Shown: positions 1-6,213 of the stretch, in pieces
How positions within the stretch are numbered: position 1 is the first letter of the stretch
Layout of the letters: each line of letters begins with the position of its first letter
Origin: Tardiphaga sp.
Lineage (GTDB): Bacteria > Pseudomonadota > Alphaproteobacteria > Rhizobiales > Xanthobacteraceae
Direction of reading: 5' to 3'
NCBI GenBank assembly: GCA_028290325.1
Contig: JAQGJY010000104.1
Span: 1 to 11,092 of the forward strand
Length of the DNA stretch: 11,092 nucleotides
Translations under genes and position numbers: made by a program
Notes under the pieces: generated by a model
What the model saw: the letters and a program-made list of their open reading frames with translations, nothing else
Told to the model about the DNA's origin: nothing
The model's database searches: none

Positions 1-998
1 CGCAATTGTATGACAAGATCATCCGCAAGCGCACCGCGCAGCGCGACGCGCTCGATCGGCTGATCCCCGATCTCGATGGCGAGGGCGTCCGCAACGCCGA
101 TCTGATCATCGAGGCGGTGTCGGAAAATCGCGAACTGAAGCAGAAAATCTTCGCCGCGCTCGAGCCGCGCATCAAGCATGACGCGATCCTCGCCACCAAC
201 ACGTCGAGTATTCCGTTGCAGGATCTGCGCGGCGGGTTGCAGCGGCCGGATCGGCTGCTGGGTCTGCATTTCTTCAATCCGGTATCGCGCCTGCAACTGG
301 TCGAGGTGGTCGATCACGACGGTACCGATGCCGAGATGAAAAAGCGCGCGCTGGCTTTCGTCGGCGCGATCGATCGCCTGCCGCTGGCGGTGAAATCGTC
401 GCCCGGCTTTCTCGTCAACCGCGCGCTGACGCCTTACATGCTTGAGGCGATCATGATGATCGAGGAAAAGATCGACAAGACGGTGATCGACGCGGCGGCG
501 GAGAAATTCGGCATGCCGATGGGACCGATCGAACTCGCCGATCAGGTCGGGCTCGATATCTGCCTCGCGGTCGGCGACATGCTGCGCGCGCATTACGGCG
601 ACCTGCTGCCGCCGACGCCGGCCTGGCTGCGCGACAAGGTCAATCGCGGCGAACTCGGCAAGAAGACCGGCAAGGGCTTCTACACGTGGACCGACGGCAA
701 GGCCGTGAAATCCGCGCTGACCGAAAGTTCGGCCGAGCCGGTGCAGGAGATGATCGACCGGCTGATTCTGCCGATGTCGAATGTCTGCGTCGCGTGCCTG
801 CGCGAGGGCATCGTCGATAACGCGGATGCGGTCGATGGCGCGATGATCTTCGGCACCGGCTACGCGCCGTTCCGGGGCGGGCCGTTGCATTACGCGCGGC
901 AGCGAGGCGTCCAAAACATCGTCGGCACGCTCCACCTGTTGGCGGACAAGTATGGCGAACGGTTCCGGCCGGATGCGGGATGGGACGGATTTCAGTAG
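1..998 (+). CDS. 3-hydroxyacyl-CoA dehydrogenase, C-terminal part of a FadB/FadJ-type beta-oxidation enzyme (5' truncated)
   Basis: Oxidises (S)-3-hydroxyacyl-CoA to 3-ketoacyl-CoA with NAD+ in fatty acid beta-oxidation, in the cytoplasm. The frame is open to the left edge, so the start and the front of the protein lie outside; the TTG at 6 is internal. Numbering from that codon, residues 1-130 hold the rest of the Rossmann domain (ADLIIEAV 31-38, ATNTSS 63-68). The catalytic dyad is His88 in GLHFFNPV and Glu100 in LVEVV, with the 12-residue spacing seen in E. coli FadB. Residues 132-227 are the first HCDH C-terminal domain (SPGFLVNR, GPIELADQVGLD). Residues 245-315 are a second copy (FGTGYAPFRGGPLHY). 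Two copies are the hallmark of the alpha subunit carrying a fused enoyl-CoA hydratase, so a crotonase domain probably lies upstream; this is inferred. The family is certain, the FadB versus FadJ assignment is not. Confidence 0.93.
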   Translation, partial: QLYDKIIRKRTAQRDALDRLIPDLDGEGVRNADLIIEAVSENRELKQKIFAALEPRIKHDAILATNTSSIPLQDLRGGLQRPDRLLGLHFFNPVSRLQLVEVVDHDGTDAEMKKRALAFVGAIDRLPLAVKSSPGFLVNRALTPYMLEAIMMIEEKIDKTVIDAAAEKFGMPMGPIELADQVGLDICLAVGDMLRAHYGDLLPPTPAWLRDKVNRGELGKKTGKGFYTWTDGKAVKSALTESSAEPVQEMIDRLILPMSNVCVACLREGIVDNADAVDGAMIFGTGYAPFRGGPLHYARQRGVQNIVGTLHLLADKYGERFRPDAGWDGFQ

Positions 999-1032
999 GC
1001 GACGCACGTTCGTCGGCGGCATGACTGCTCTG

Positions 1033-1079
1033 CGTTCCCTCTCGCCGACGATGCACGACATCGCGCGGGAAAGGGAACG
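1033..1079 (+). terminator. Inverted repeat downstream of the beta-oxidation gene
   Basis: CGTTCCCT (1033-1040) and AGGGAACG (1072-1079) form a perfect 8-bp outer stem. CGATG (1049-1053) and CATCG (1059-1063) form an inner 5-bp stem around CACGA. It begins 35 bp after the stop codon. No T-run follows, so it is at best a transcript-end or RNA-stabilising structure. The rest of 999-1222 shows no convincing gene. Confidence 0.35.
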
Positions 1080-1222
1080 ATCAACGTGAATGCCGCCGGT
1101 TTCTTTCGTCGCATTTCCACGACGCCGCTCGCCGCGCGACCAGTTGCCTCTGTCTTGGGCACGTCACGGAACGTTCGTCGTCATGGTGGATTGTTGGGGC
1201 GAAGTCAGCCGAGGCGATTCGC

Positions 1223-1420
1223 ATGTCAGATACGTACATCATTGAAGTCAGTTCGCAGGCGGCCGGCATTGTGGTTCGCAATCCCGGCGGCTTTCGCTTC
1301 TTCGCCGCGACGCAACGCTTTTTCTCACTCGAGGGCCGACTGTTTCGCTCGGCGCGTGAGGCCGAACGCGCCGCTTTCCGCGTGGCCAATGGCGAACGCG
1401 ATCTGCCCGCGGTGGCTTGA
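1223..1420 (+). CDS. Small conserved protein of unknown function (65 aa)
   Basis: A short basic protein starting MSDTYIIEV, then SQAAGIVVRNPGGFRFFAA and a C-terminal SAREAERAAFR helix. From memory, very similar small proteins occur widely in Bradyrhizobium and Rhodopseudomonas; this recall was not checked by a search. The pattern of two strands (YIIEV, AGIVVR), an aromatic FRFFAA strand and a terminal amphipathic helix suggests one small alpha/beta fold. No catalytic motif, signal peptide or membrane segment is seen. The ribosome binding site is weak (GAGG about 9 nt upstream of ATG). A longer ORF in another frame (1086-1547) covers it, but its Arg/Ser/Pro-rich composition looks like a shadow. 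Function unknown. Confidence 0.7.
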   Translation: MSDTYIIEVSSQAAGIVVRNPGGFRFFAATQRFFSLEGRLFRSAREAERAAFRVANGERDLPAVA

Positions 1421-1478
1421 GATAAAAGTCGTCGTCGCGACGAAGCCGACGTTCATCTGCTTCGCGCAACTTTGGCGA

Positions 1479-1526
1479 CGAAGCGATCCAGTCTCCTTCA
1501 ATCGAAATGAAGACTCGATCGCTTCG
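1479..1526. terminator. Long hairpin between convergent genes, copy 1
   Basis: CGAAGCGATC (1479-1488) pairs perfectly over 10 bp with GATCGCTTCG (1517-1526). After one mismatch, AGT/ACT (1490-1492 with 1513-1515) and CTTCA/TGAAG (1496-1500 with 1508-1512) continue the stem, with a 3-nt bulge and the loop ATCGAAA. It lies 59 bp after the stop of the 65-aa gene and downstream of the nemA-like gene on the other strand. A bidirectional transcript-end role is inferred; there is no clear T-run on either strand. Confidence 0.5.
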
Positions 1527-1563
1527 CGATCTCGGCGGCTGTCGTGACAGTCGCCAAGATCGC
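1526..1563. terminator. Long hairpin between convergent genes, copy 2
   Basis: GCGATCT (1526-1532) pairs with AGATCGC (1557-1563). After a C/A mismatch, GGCGGCTGT (1534-1542) pairs with ACAGTCGCC (1547-1555), including one G-U. The loop is CGTG. This gives about 16 bp in a 38-nt element, abutting the previous hairpin at base 1526 and ending 20 bp from the nemA-like stop codon. It is the best candidate terminator for that gene, though no T-run follows on the minus strand. A separate 12-bp perfect palindrome, TCGTCGCGACGA, lies at 1432-1443. Confidence 0.5.
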
Positions 1564-1582
1564 TCGCAGTGATGTGTCCCGA

Positions 1583-2686
1583 CTACTCCGCCGCTTGCCG
1601 CTTCTCTTTCAGCGTTGGGTAGTCCGTGTAGCCCTTTTCGCCGCCGCCGTAGAACGTGGCCTTGTCACCTTCGTTGAGCGGCGCGCCGGTGCGGAACCGC
1701 TCGACCAGATCCGGATTCGAGATGAACGGTTTGCCGAACGCGATCAGATCGGCCGCGCCGGATTGCAGCGTCCTCTCCGCCAGCGCCAGGTCGTAACCGT
1801 TGTTGCCGATGTAAGCGCCCTTGAAGCGGTTGCGCAGGCCGGCATAATCGAACGGCGCGACGTCGCGCGGGCCGCCGGTCGCACCCTCGATGACGTGGAT
1901 GAAGACCAGCTTCAGCGCGCTGAGTTGATCGACGATGTAATCGAACAACGGCTGCGGGTTGCTGTCCGAGATATCGTTGGCGGGCGTCACCGGCGACAGG
2001 CGAATGCCGGTCCGCTCGGGACCGATCTGGTCGGCCACGGCCTTGGCGATTTCGAGCATCAGACGGGCGCGGTTTTCGATCGAGCCGCCATAGGCGTCGG
2101 TGCGCTTGTTGGCGCCGTCCTTGGCGAACTGATCAAGCAGATAACCATTGGCGCCATGAATCTCGACGCCGTCGAAGCCGGCCTCGATCGCCAGCGAGGC
2201 GGCGTTGCGGAAGCTGTCGATGATCGCCGGAATTTCGCCGATCTCCAGCGCGCGGGGCTCGGAGACATCGACGAACTTGCCGCCGACGAAGGTCTTGCCC
2301 TTGGCCTGAACCGCGGACGGCGCGACGGGCTTGCCGTTATCCTTCTGCAAATCGGTGTGGGAGATGCGGCCGACATGCCAGAGCTGAATGAAGATATGGC
2401 CGCCGTCCTTGTGGACGCGGTCCGTGACCTTCTTCCAGCCGGCGACCTGCTCCTTGGTGTAGATGCCGGGCGTGTCCTGATAGCCCTGGCCCTGCTGTGA
2501 CACCTGGCTCGCTTCGGTGATGAGCAGGCCGGCGGTGGCGCGCTGGCCGTAATACTCGATCGCCAGCGGGTTCGGCACCATGCCTTCGACGGCGCGGTTG
2601 CGGGTCAGCGGCGCCATCACGGTGCGGTTGGTCAGCGTGATCGGGCCAAGCTGATAGGGCTCTAGAAGTTTGGTCGGTTTGGTCAT
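1583..2686 (-). CDS. nemA: Alkene reductase, old yellow enzyme family (NemA-like)
   Basis: FMN-containing, NAD(P)H-dependent flavoprotein reducing activated C=C bonds of enals, enones and maleimides, and often nitro groups or nitrate esters; cytoplasmic, used in electrophile detoxification. The 367-aa protein is a single TIM barrel of normal length (E. coli NemA has 365). It shows the N-terminal FMN loop MAPLTRNR (24-31) and QLWHVGRISH (101-110). The substrate-binding pair is His177/Asn180 in EIHGANGY, with the proton-donor Tyr182. Further matches are GGSIENRAR (200-208), FGKPFISNPDLV (317-328) and the family C-terminus FYGGGEKGYTDYPTL. ATG 2686 was chosen over an upstream in-frame ATG at 2728 because it gives the family length, has GGA about 10 nt upstream, and leaves the promoter candidate at 2735-2768 free. 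The DUF1993 gene lies 169 bp upstream on the same strand. Confidence 0.93.
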   Translation of the reverse strand: MTKPTKLLEPYQLGPITLTNRTVMAPLTRNRAVEGMVPNPLAIEYYGQRATAGLLITEASQVSQQGQGYQDTPGIYTKEQVAGWKKVTDRVHKDGGHIFIQLWHVGRISHTDLQKDNGKPVAPSAVQAKGKTFVGGKFVDVSEPRALEIGEIPAIIDSFRNAASLAIEAGFDGVEIHGANGYLLDQFAKDGANKRTDAYGGSIENRARLMLEIAKAVADQIGPERTGIRLSPVTPANDISDSNPQPLFDYIVDQLSALKLVFIHVIEGATGGPRDVAPFDYAGLRNRFKGAYIGNNGYDLALAERTLQSGAADLIAFGKPFISNPDLVERFRTGAPLNEGDKATFYGGGEKGYTDYPTLKEKRQAAE

Positions 2687-2734
2687 TTGGCTATGTCCAT
2701 TGGTTACGTATGGGTTCGAATTGTGCATTGCGGT

Positions 2735-2768
2735 GCGTATTGCAATGCGCTTCGGCGAGGCATTTCAA
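2735..2768 (-). promoter_or_regulatory. Candidate nemA promoter with overlapping operator palindrome
   Basis: On the minus strand TTGAAA (plus 2763-2768) and TGCAAT (plus 2739-2744) are separated by 18 bp: 5/6 and 4/6 matches to the sigma-70 boxes. The -10 box is inside GCGTATTGCAATGCGC (2735-2750), a near-perfect dyad centred on ATTGCAAT with one mismatched pair. An overlapping wider repeat is GCATTGC (2725-2731) with GCAATGC (2742-2748). A repressor bound here would block the promoter. It does not resemble the E. coli NemR box as remembered, and no regulator gene lies beside it here. Confidence 0.4.
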
Positions 2769-2855
2769 AGCCGGAAAATTCATCCGCCGATACGGTCGGC
2801 CGCAGCAGGCCTGTGCCTGAGACGGCCGGTCGGCTGGATGATTGTGCTACGCGCC

Positions 2856-3359
2856 TCACGCCGCGCCGAGGAAATCCCGCTTGCCGACGTCGAGGCCCGC
2901 CATCCGCAAAATGCCGTGCGCGGTCGTGACATGAAAATAGAAGCTCGGCAGCGAGAAAGTGGTGAGGAATTGCCGGCCGGATAAAGTGGTCGTCTTGCCG
3001 GGGCCGGTCGGGAAAGTGATCTCGCGGGTTTCCGCGGTGTCGAACTGCGCCGGCTTGAACGATTTCAGGTAATCGACGGTTTTGGCGACCCGCTGCTGCA
3101 ACTCGGCGAACGTCGTCTCGGTGTCGGGCACCGAGGGAATGTCGCTGCCGGTCAGGCGCGCCGCGCCCTTGGTCGCGAAATCACAGGCGAGCTGAATCTG
3201 ACGGCTCAGCGGCAGCATGTCGGGAAACAGTCGCAGACCGAGCAACGTGGCGGGCTCGATCTTCTTCGCGGCGGCGTAGGTCTCGGCCTTGGTCAGGCTG
3301 GCGGAGAGGCTGCTGAGCATTTGCAAATAGGCCGGCACGGCGGAATCATAAAATGACAT
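2856..3359 (-). CDS. DUF1993 domain-containing protein
   Basis: A 167-aa protein matching the DUF1993 family over its full length. Hallmarks are the start MSFYDSAVPAYLQMLSSL, then the LLGLRLFPDMLPLSRQIQLACDFA helix (about 40-63) and the C-terminal LPSFYFHVTTAHGILRMAGLDVGKRDFLG stretch. The family is predicted to be a four-helix bundle related to DinB-like proteins, and its biochemical role is unknown to me. No signal peptide or membrane span is present, so it is probably cytoplasmic. ATG 3359 is preceded by a weak GAGAG. The gene lies upstream of the nemA-like reductase on the same strand, but 169 bp with a separate promoter candidate divides them, so shared transcription is uncertain. The DUF4170 gene is divergent. 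Confidence 0.88.
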   Translation of the reverse strand: MSFYDSAVPAYLQMLSSLSASLTKAETYAAAKKIEPATLLGLRLFPDMLPLSRQIQLACDFATKGAARLTGSDIPSVPDTETTFAELQQRVAKTVDYLKSFKPAQFDTAETREITFPTGPGKTTTLSGRQFLTTFSLPSFYFHVTTAHGILRMAGLDVGKRDFLGAA

Positions 3360-3382
3360 GAGGGACTCTCGTGAATGGAATG

Positions 3383-3409
3383 ATGCGACGGCGAAAGATG
3401 CCGTTGCAT
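3383..3409. other. Hairpin in the DUF1993/DUF4170 divergent intergenic region
   Basis: ATGCGACGGC (3383-3392) pairs with GCCGTTGCAT (3400-3409) over 10 bp, with one G-U on the plus strand and the loop GAAAGAT. It falls 24 bp upstream of the DUF1993 start, so it would be in that gene's leader or a binding site. The remainder of 3360-3592 shows no convincing promoter boxes. Confidence 0.3.
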
Positions 3410-3592
3410 GGACTTGGGGATGGCGAGGCCGCGCGACAACCCGGCATCGCGATTTAATTGGCGTTGCCGCGCATACCGTCCGGGATGATGCGCCGGCGGG
3501 CTCGACCGCGTTGCCGTGTCTGGCGTATTTCTCCAGATTGGTGTTTAACGCTGCGGATGTGGCGATGACGATCCGAGTGACAGGAGACTTCG

Positions 3593-3799
3593 ATGAGCGG
3601 TAGCAATTTCTGGGTAATCGGCGGCGAATTCGGCTCGATGAACTTCCACAAGCTGGTGGAGGGATCGGCGCAGGTTCAAGGTCCGTTCAAGTCCCGCAAG
3701 GAGGCCGAGGACGCCTGGAAGGTGGTCTCGGAAGAGAACCGCCATCGCGCCGGCGTGCGTTTCTCCATCGTGGAAGAACCGAACCGCACGACGACCTGA
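3593..3799 (+). CDS. DUF4170 domain-containing protein
   Basis: A 68-aa protein with the DUF4170 pattern: FWVIGGEFGSMNF near the N-terminus, then GPFKSRKEAEDAWKVVSEENRH, and a final strand AGVRFSIVEE. The family is small, alphaproteobacterial and of unknown function. The predicted fold is a beta strand, a helix carrying the KEAEDAW segment and a closing strand. It lacks a signal peptide, membrane segment or recognisable catalytic residues. The start is well fixed by a strong AGGAG (3582-3586) six bases before the ATG. It is probably monocistronic: it is divergent from DUF1993 and followed 26 bp later by a strong terminator-like hairpin. Confidence 0.9.
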   Translation: MSGSNFWVIGGEFGSMNFHKLVEGSAQVQGPFKSRKEAEDAWKVVSEENRHRAGVRFSIVEEPNRTTT

Positions 3800-3825
3800 G
3801 CGGTCGCACCCACGGACGATTTGTT

Positions 3826-3861
3826 GACGGCCTCTTTCGGTTTGCTCCGGGGGAGGCCGTC
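3826..3861 (+). terminator. Terminator-like hairpin after DUF4170
   Basis: GACGGCCTC (3826-3834) and GAGGCCGTC (3853-3861) pair perfectly over 9 bp. Three U-G pairs and CGG/CCG extend the stem to 15 pairs around the loop TTTGCT. It is followed by GGCGTTTTG, a short T-tract three bases on. This is the best intrinsic terminator candidate in the window. Confidence 0.7.
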
Positions 3862-3897
3862 GGCGTTTTGCCGCCAGTTTGTCAGGAGAGAGAACAA

Positions 3898-3921
3898 GCC
3901 GTTGTGAACAAACGGCCTTTT
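3898..3921 (+). terminator. Second short hairpin with T-tract
   Basis: GCCGTT (3898-3903) pairs with AACGGC (3911-3916) around GTGAACA, followed by CTTTT. Short but of intrinsic-terminator form. It lies 36 bp after the previous hairpin and 60 bp before the next gene, so it could be a backup terminator or leader structure. Confidence 0.4.
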
Positions 3922-3980
3922 GCGCGCTTATGGTTGCTGATAGGCTCACTGGGTCGAGTTCCCGCAGAAGGCAGTCAGCG

Positions 3981-4526
3981 ATGACGGACGCGCATACCAC
4001 AAACGGGCCAGAGCGACCGATGCGGCTGCGCGATGCGTTGCGGCAGGCCCGGATCGAAGCCGCCGGGCGCACCGGCGTCGTCGTCGACCTGCGCGACGCC
4101 GAGGTGGCGCGGCTGGAAATTCTCAGCGAGGCGCTCGATCCGTTGTTCAACGAAATTCCTGATCGCATCGATCTGTTCGATCGCGGCATCAGCCAGGGCG
4201 ACACGCCGCGGCTGTGGATCGACGTCGTCGCGCATGTGCTGATGGGGCGCGACAAGCGGCTGTATCGTTTCGTGCAGGACACCCGCTACGGCCGCATCGT
4301 GCTGGCCGAATCGCACGACACTGATGCGATCGTGAAGGCCGTCACCGATTACGTCGCGCGTCGCATGATCGAGCGCGAGCACGCGATGGTGGCGACGCCG
4401 ATGCCGATCGATCCACCAAAGCCGGCAAAGCCGCGTGGCCGCGCGCTGAGTTTCGTGCTCGGCGTTGTGGTCGGGATGATCGCATTGTTCGGGCTGGCGC
4501 TGGTGGTCGCGCAGCGCGGGTTTTGA
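3981..4526 (+). CDS. Conserved protein of unknown function with a C-terminal membrane anchor
   Basis: A 181-aa protein that I recognise only as a type common in Bradyrhizobium relatives; I know no named domain. Residues 14-150 are soluble and charged: LRDALRQARIEAA helix, VVVDLRDAEVARLEIL, then DLFDRGISQGDTPRLWIDVVAHVLMGRDKRLYRFVQDTRYGR, the most motif-like part. A Pro/Lys-rich linker (PPKPAKPRGR) leads to one transmembrane helix near the end (about 157-178, LSFVLGVVVGMIALFGLALVV), followed by AQRGF. This is a tail-anchored topology, so the bulk is probably cytoplasmic. ATG 3981 has AGAAGG 9 nt upstream; the frame is open further upstream but without a better start. The neighbours offer no functional clue. 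Confidence 0.85.
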   Translation: MTDAHTTNGPERPMRLRDALRQARIEAAGRTGVVVDLRDAEVARLEILSEALDPLFNEIPDRIDLFDRGISQGDTPRLWIDVVAHVLMGRDKRLYRFVQDTRYGRIVLAESHDTDAIVKAVTDYVARRMIEREHAMVATPMPIDPPKPAKPRGRALSFVLGVVVGMIALFGLALVVAQRGF

Positions 4527-4669
4527 GTCGTTCGTGAGGGCCATCTCCGGCCCGAAGCGATGCGCCGCTGAGCCTGGGCGGCACGAAGGCAGCCTGGTAA
4601 CGGTCCTGATTCAGCAATGCGGCACGTCGAGGACGACGCACCGCATCGCGCTCGGGACACGATGCCCTG
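4527..4669. other. Intergenic region between convergent genes
   Basis: Separates the anchored unknown protein (plus) from the metallophosphoesterase (minus). Two small hairpins are visible: GGGCC/GGCCC around ATCTCC (4538-4553) and CGTCG/CGACG around AGGA (4625-4638). Neither has a T-run. They may help end the two converging transcripts. No ORF here looks real. Confidence 0.3.
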
Positions 4670-5548
4670 CTAAACCAGCCTGACCCGTTCCAGCTCGCTG
4701 ACCGCCGCGCCGTCGCCGAATCCCCGCACCGTCTGCATGCAGCGCCACGCGCCATGGCCGCCGTCGATCGCGAACAGATTATAAGCCGCCGCCGGGCGAT
4801 GGCCGTGCGCGATCGACGACGCGGACGGCACGCCGATGACGGGGATCGGCCCGCGCGGGCCATCGACATGAATTGTCGCGTGAACGTGGTCATGGCCATG
4901 CAGCACCAGTTCGACGCCGCGATGCTTCAATATTTCAAGCAACTGCGGCGCGTCGGTGAGGCGCTTGTGGCTCTGCGCCGAGCGCAGCGGATGATGGATC
5001 AGCAGCACACGAAACACCGGCTCATCCGCCAGCTGCGCCAGCATCGCATCGAGCGCGTCACGTTGCGGTCCGCCGAGCCACCCGGTCGCCATCAGCGGCG
5101 GCGTCGGCACGCCGGACGACACGGCGACCAAAGCGACCGGCCCGCGCCGGCGCAGGAACGGAAAACCCGACGCGTCATCGTCGCCGCGCAGATACGGATC
5201 GAAGGTTTTGCAAAAGCGCTCCAATGCGCCGCGCACATAGGCATCGTGATTGCCCGGGATCAGCGTCACGTCACCGGGCGCGCCGACACCTCGCAGCCAT
5301 TGCAGCGATGGCGCGAACTCGGCGTCGAGCCCGAGATTGACGACGTCGCCAGTGACCGCGATGTGGTCCGGGTGCTGCGCCTGCAGGTCCGCCACCAGCG
5401 CGTCGAGCAGATCGCGGCGATGGATGCTGACGCGGTTGCGGGTCCAGTTGAGATAACCGAGCAGCCGTTTGCCGGCGAGATCGCGCAGCCGCGCCACCGG
5501 CAGCGGCGGCACGTGCGGATCGGACAGATGGGCGAGGACGAAGGACAT
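4670..5548 (-). CDS. Metallophosphoesterase, calcineurin-like (cyclic-nucleotide/glycerophosphodiester phosphodiesterase type)
   Basis: A 292-aa dinuclear-metal phosphodiesterase. All family signatures are present in order: DPH at 10-12 (Asp10, His12), GDVVN at 67-71 (Asp68, Asn71), GNHD at 99-102, HH at 185-186, and GHDH at 218-221. These residues bind the two metal ions and the phosphate. The layout resembles CpdA/GpdQ-like enzymes of bacteria, which hydrolyse cAMP or glycerophosphodiesters; the actual substrate cannot be read from the sequence. There is no signal peptide, so it is cytoplasmic. ATG 5548 (MSFVLAHLSDPH) is chosen because the first metal motif then starts at residue 10, as is usual; an in-frame extension to 5617 adds 23 residues unlike the family and overlaps the Nudix gene. 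It is divergent from the Nudix gene with 52 bp between starts, so the two promoters share that gap or overlap the coding ends. Confidence 0.92.
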   Translation of the reverse strand: MSFVLAHLSDPHVPPLPVARLRDLAGKRLLGYLNWTRNRVSIHRRDLLDALVADLQAQHPDHIAVTGDVVNLGLDAEFAPSLQWLRGVGAPGDVTLIPGNHDAYVRGALERFCKTFDPYLRGDDDASGFPFLRRRGPVALVAVSSGVPTPPLMATGWLGGPQRDALDAMLAQLADEPVFRVLLIHHPLRSAQSHKRLTDAPQLLEILKHRGVELVLHGHDHVHATIHVDGPRGPIPVIGVPSASSIAHGHRPAAAYNLFAIDGGHGAWRCMQTVRGFGDGAAVSELERVRLV

Positions 5549-5600
5549 TTGCGATCCGTTCTGGCAAGATGAGCGCCATGACGCAAGTGCGTGCAAAACC

Positions 5601-6086
5601 ATGACTCGCGATGCCATCCGCCGTGCCTGCGAGCCGTTGCTGCGACGCCTGTTTCATCTCTACTGGCGGTTCGCCCGCGGCATGACGCTCGGCGCCCGCG
5701 CAGTGGTGATCGACGACAGCGGCCGCGTCTTTCTGGTCAAGCATTCCTACGTATCGGGCTGGCATCTGCCGGGCGGCGGCGTCGAGGTCGGCCAGAGCTT
5801 CGAAGCCGCGATGCGTCGCGAGTTGCTGGAGGAGGGCCGCATCGTGCCATTGGGCGACGTCGTGCTGCACGGCGTGTTTTTCAATTCGCACGTCTCGCCA
5901 CGCGATCACGTCGCGATCTTCGTGGTGCGGCAGTTTCGACAGGACCGGATGCCGGCGCCCAATCGCGAGATCGTCGCCTGCGGCTTCTTCGCCGCCGATG
6001 CGCTGCCCGACGGCACGACGCCAGGCACACGGTTGCGGATCGCCGAGGTGCTGCACGGTGTGCCCGCCATCGAAACGTGGCGCTAG
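5601..6086 (+). CDS. Nudix family hydrolase
   Basis: A 161-aa protein with a Nudix fold, hydrolysing a nucleoside diphosphate linked to another group; substrate unknown. The domain runs from about 32 (ARAVVIDDSGRVFLVKHSY) to 150. The Nudix box spans 59-81: GGVEVGQ, then the helix with RELLEE at 73-78, supplying the Mg-binding glutamates (Glu74, Glu77, Glu78). Two deviations are seen. The first conserved Glu of the box is Gln65, and the box ends EEGRI instead of EEXG; as far as I recall, the EEGN/EEGR ending is common in alphaproteobacterial relatives. The N-terminal 30 residues form a basic amphipathic helix (LLRRLFHLYWRFARG) that may contact membrane or partner. No clear ribosome binding site precedes ATG 5601, and no other in-frame ATG lies nearby. 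Divergent from the metallophosphoesterase. Confidence 0.9.
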   Translation: MTRDAIRRACEPLLRRLFHLYWRFARGMTLGARAVVIDDSGRVFLVKHSYVSGWHLPGGGVEVGQSFEAAMRRELLEEGRIVPLGDVVLHGVFFNSHVSPRDHVAIFVVRQFRQDRMPAPNREIVACGFFAADALPDGTTPGTRLRIAEVLHGVPAIETWR

Positions 6087-6138
6087 CGGTTGTTCGGCAA
6101 GCCGACGCGAACTTCGCCACCGTCGCCGGCGATGGAAG

Positions 6139-6160
6139 CGCTGGTGCGATGCGACCAGCG
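6139..6160 (+). other. Hairpin between Nudix and GNAT genes
   Basis: CGCTGGT (6139-6145) and ACCAGCG (6154-6160) form a perfect 7-bp stem around GCGATGCG, 52 bp after the Nudix stop. No T-run follows. It could be a weak transcript end or part of the GNAT leader. Confidence 0.3.
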
Positions 6161-6213
6161 GCGCGTGTTGCATGATGGACCGGCTCGCGACGAGATGCTA
6201 ATTCGCGATCAGT

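Noticed and set aside
1074..1101. GGAAC followed by GTT, resembling an EcfG general-stress promoter; a second similar pair at 1168-1195
   Set aside because: The spacers before NGTT are 19 bp in both cases, longer than the 16-17 bp expected, and the second box match is only three bases.
1086..1547. A 153-aa plus-strand frame covering the 65-aa gene
   Set aside because: It is Arg/Ser/Pro-rich, and its 3' part runs through the strong hairpin at 1479-1526; the 65-aa frame has protein-like patterning and remembered relatives.
2687..2728. An extended nemA-like start at 2728 adding 14 residues
   Set aside because: The extension is unlike the family N-terminus, lacks a ribosome binding site, and would place the start next to the candidate promoter.
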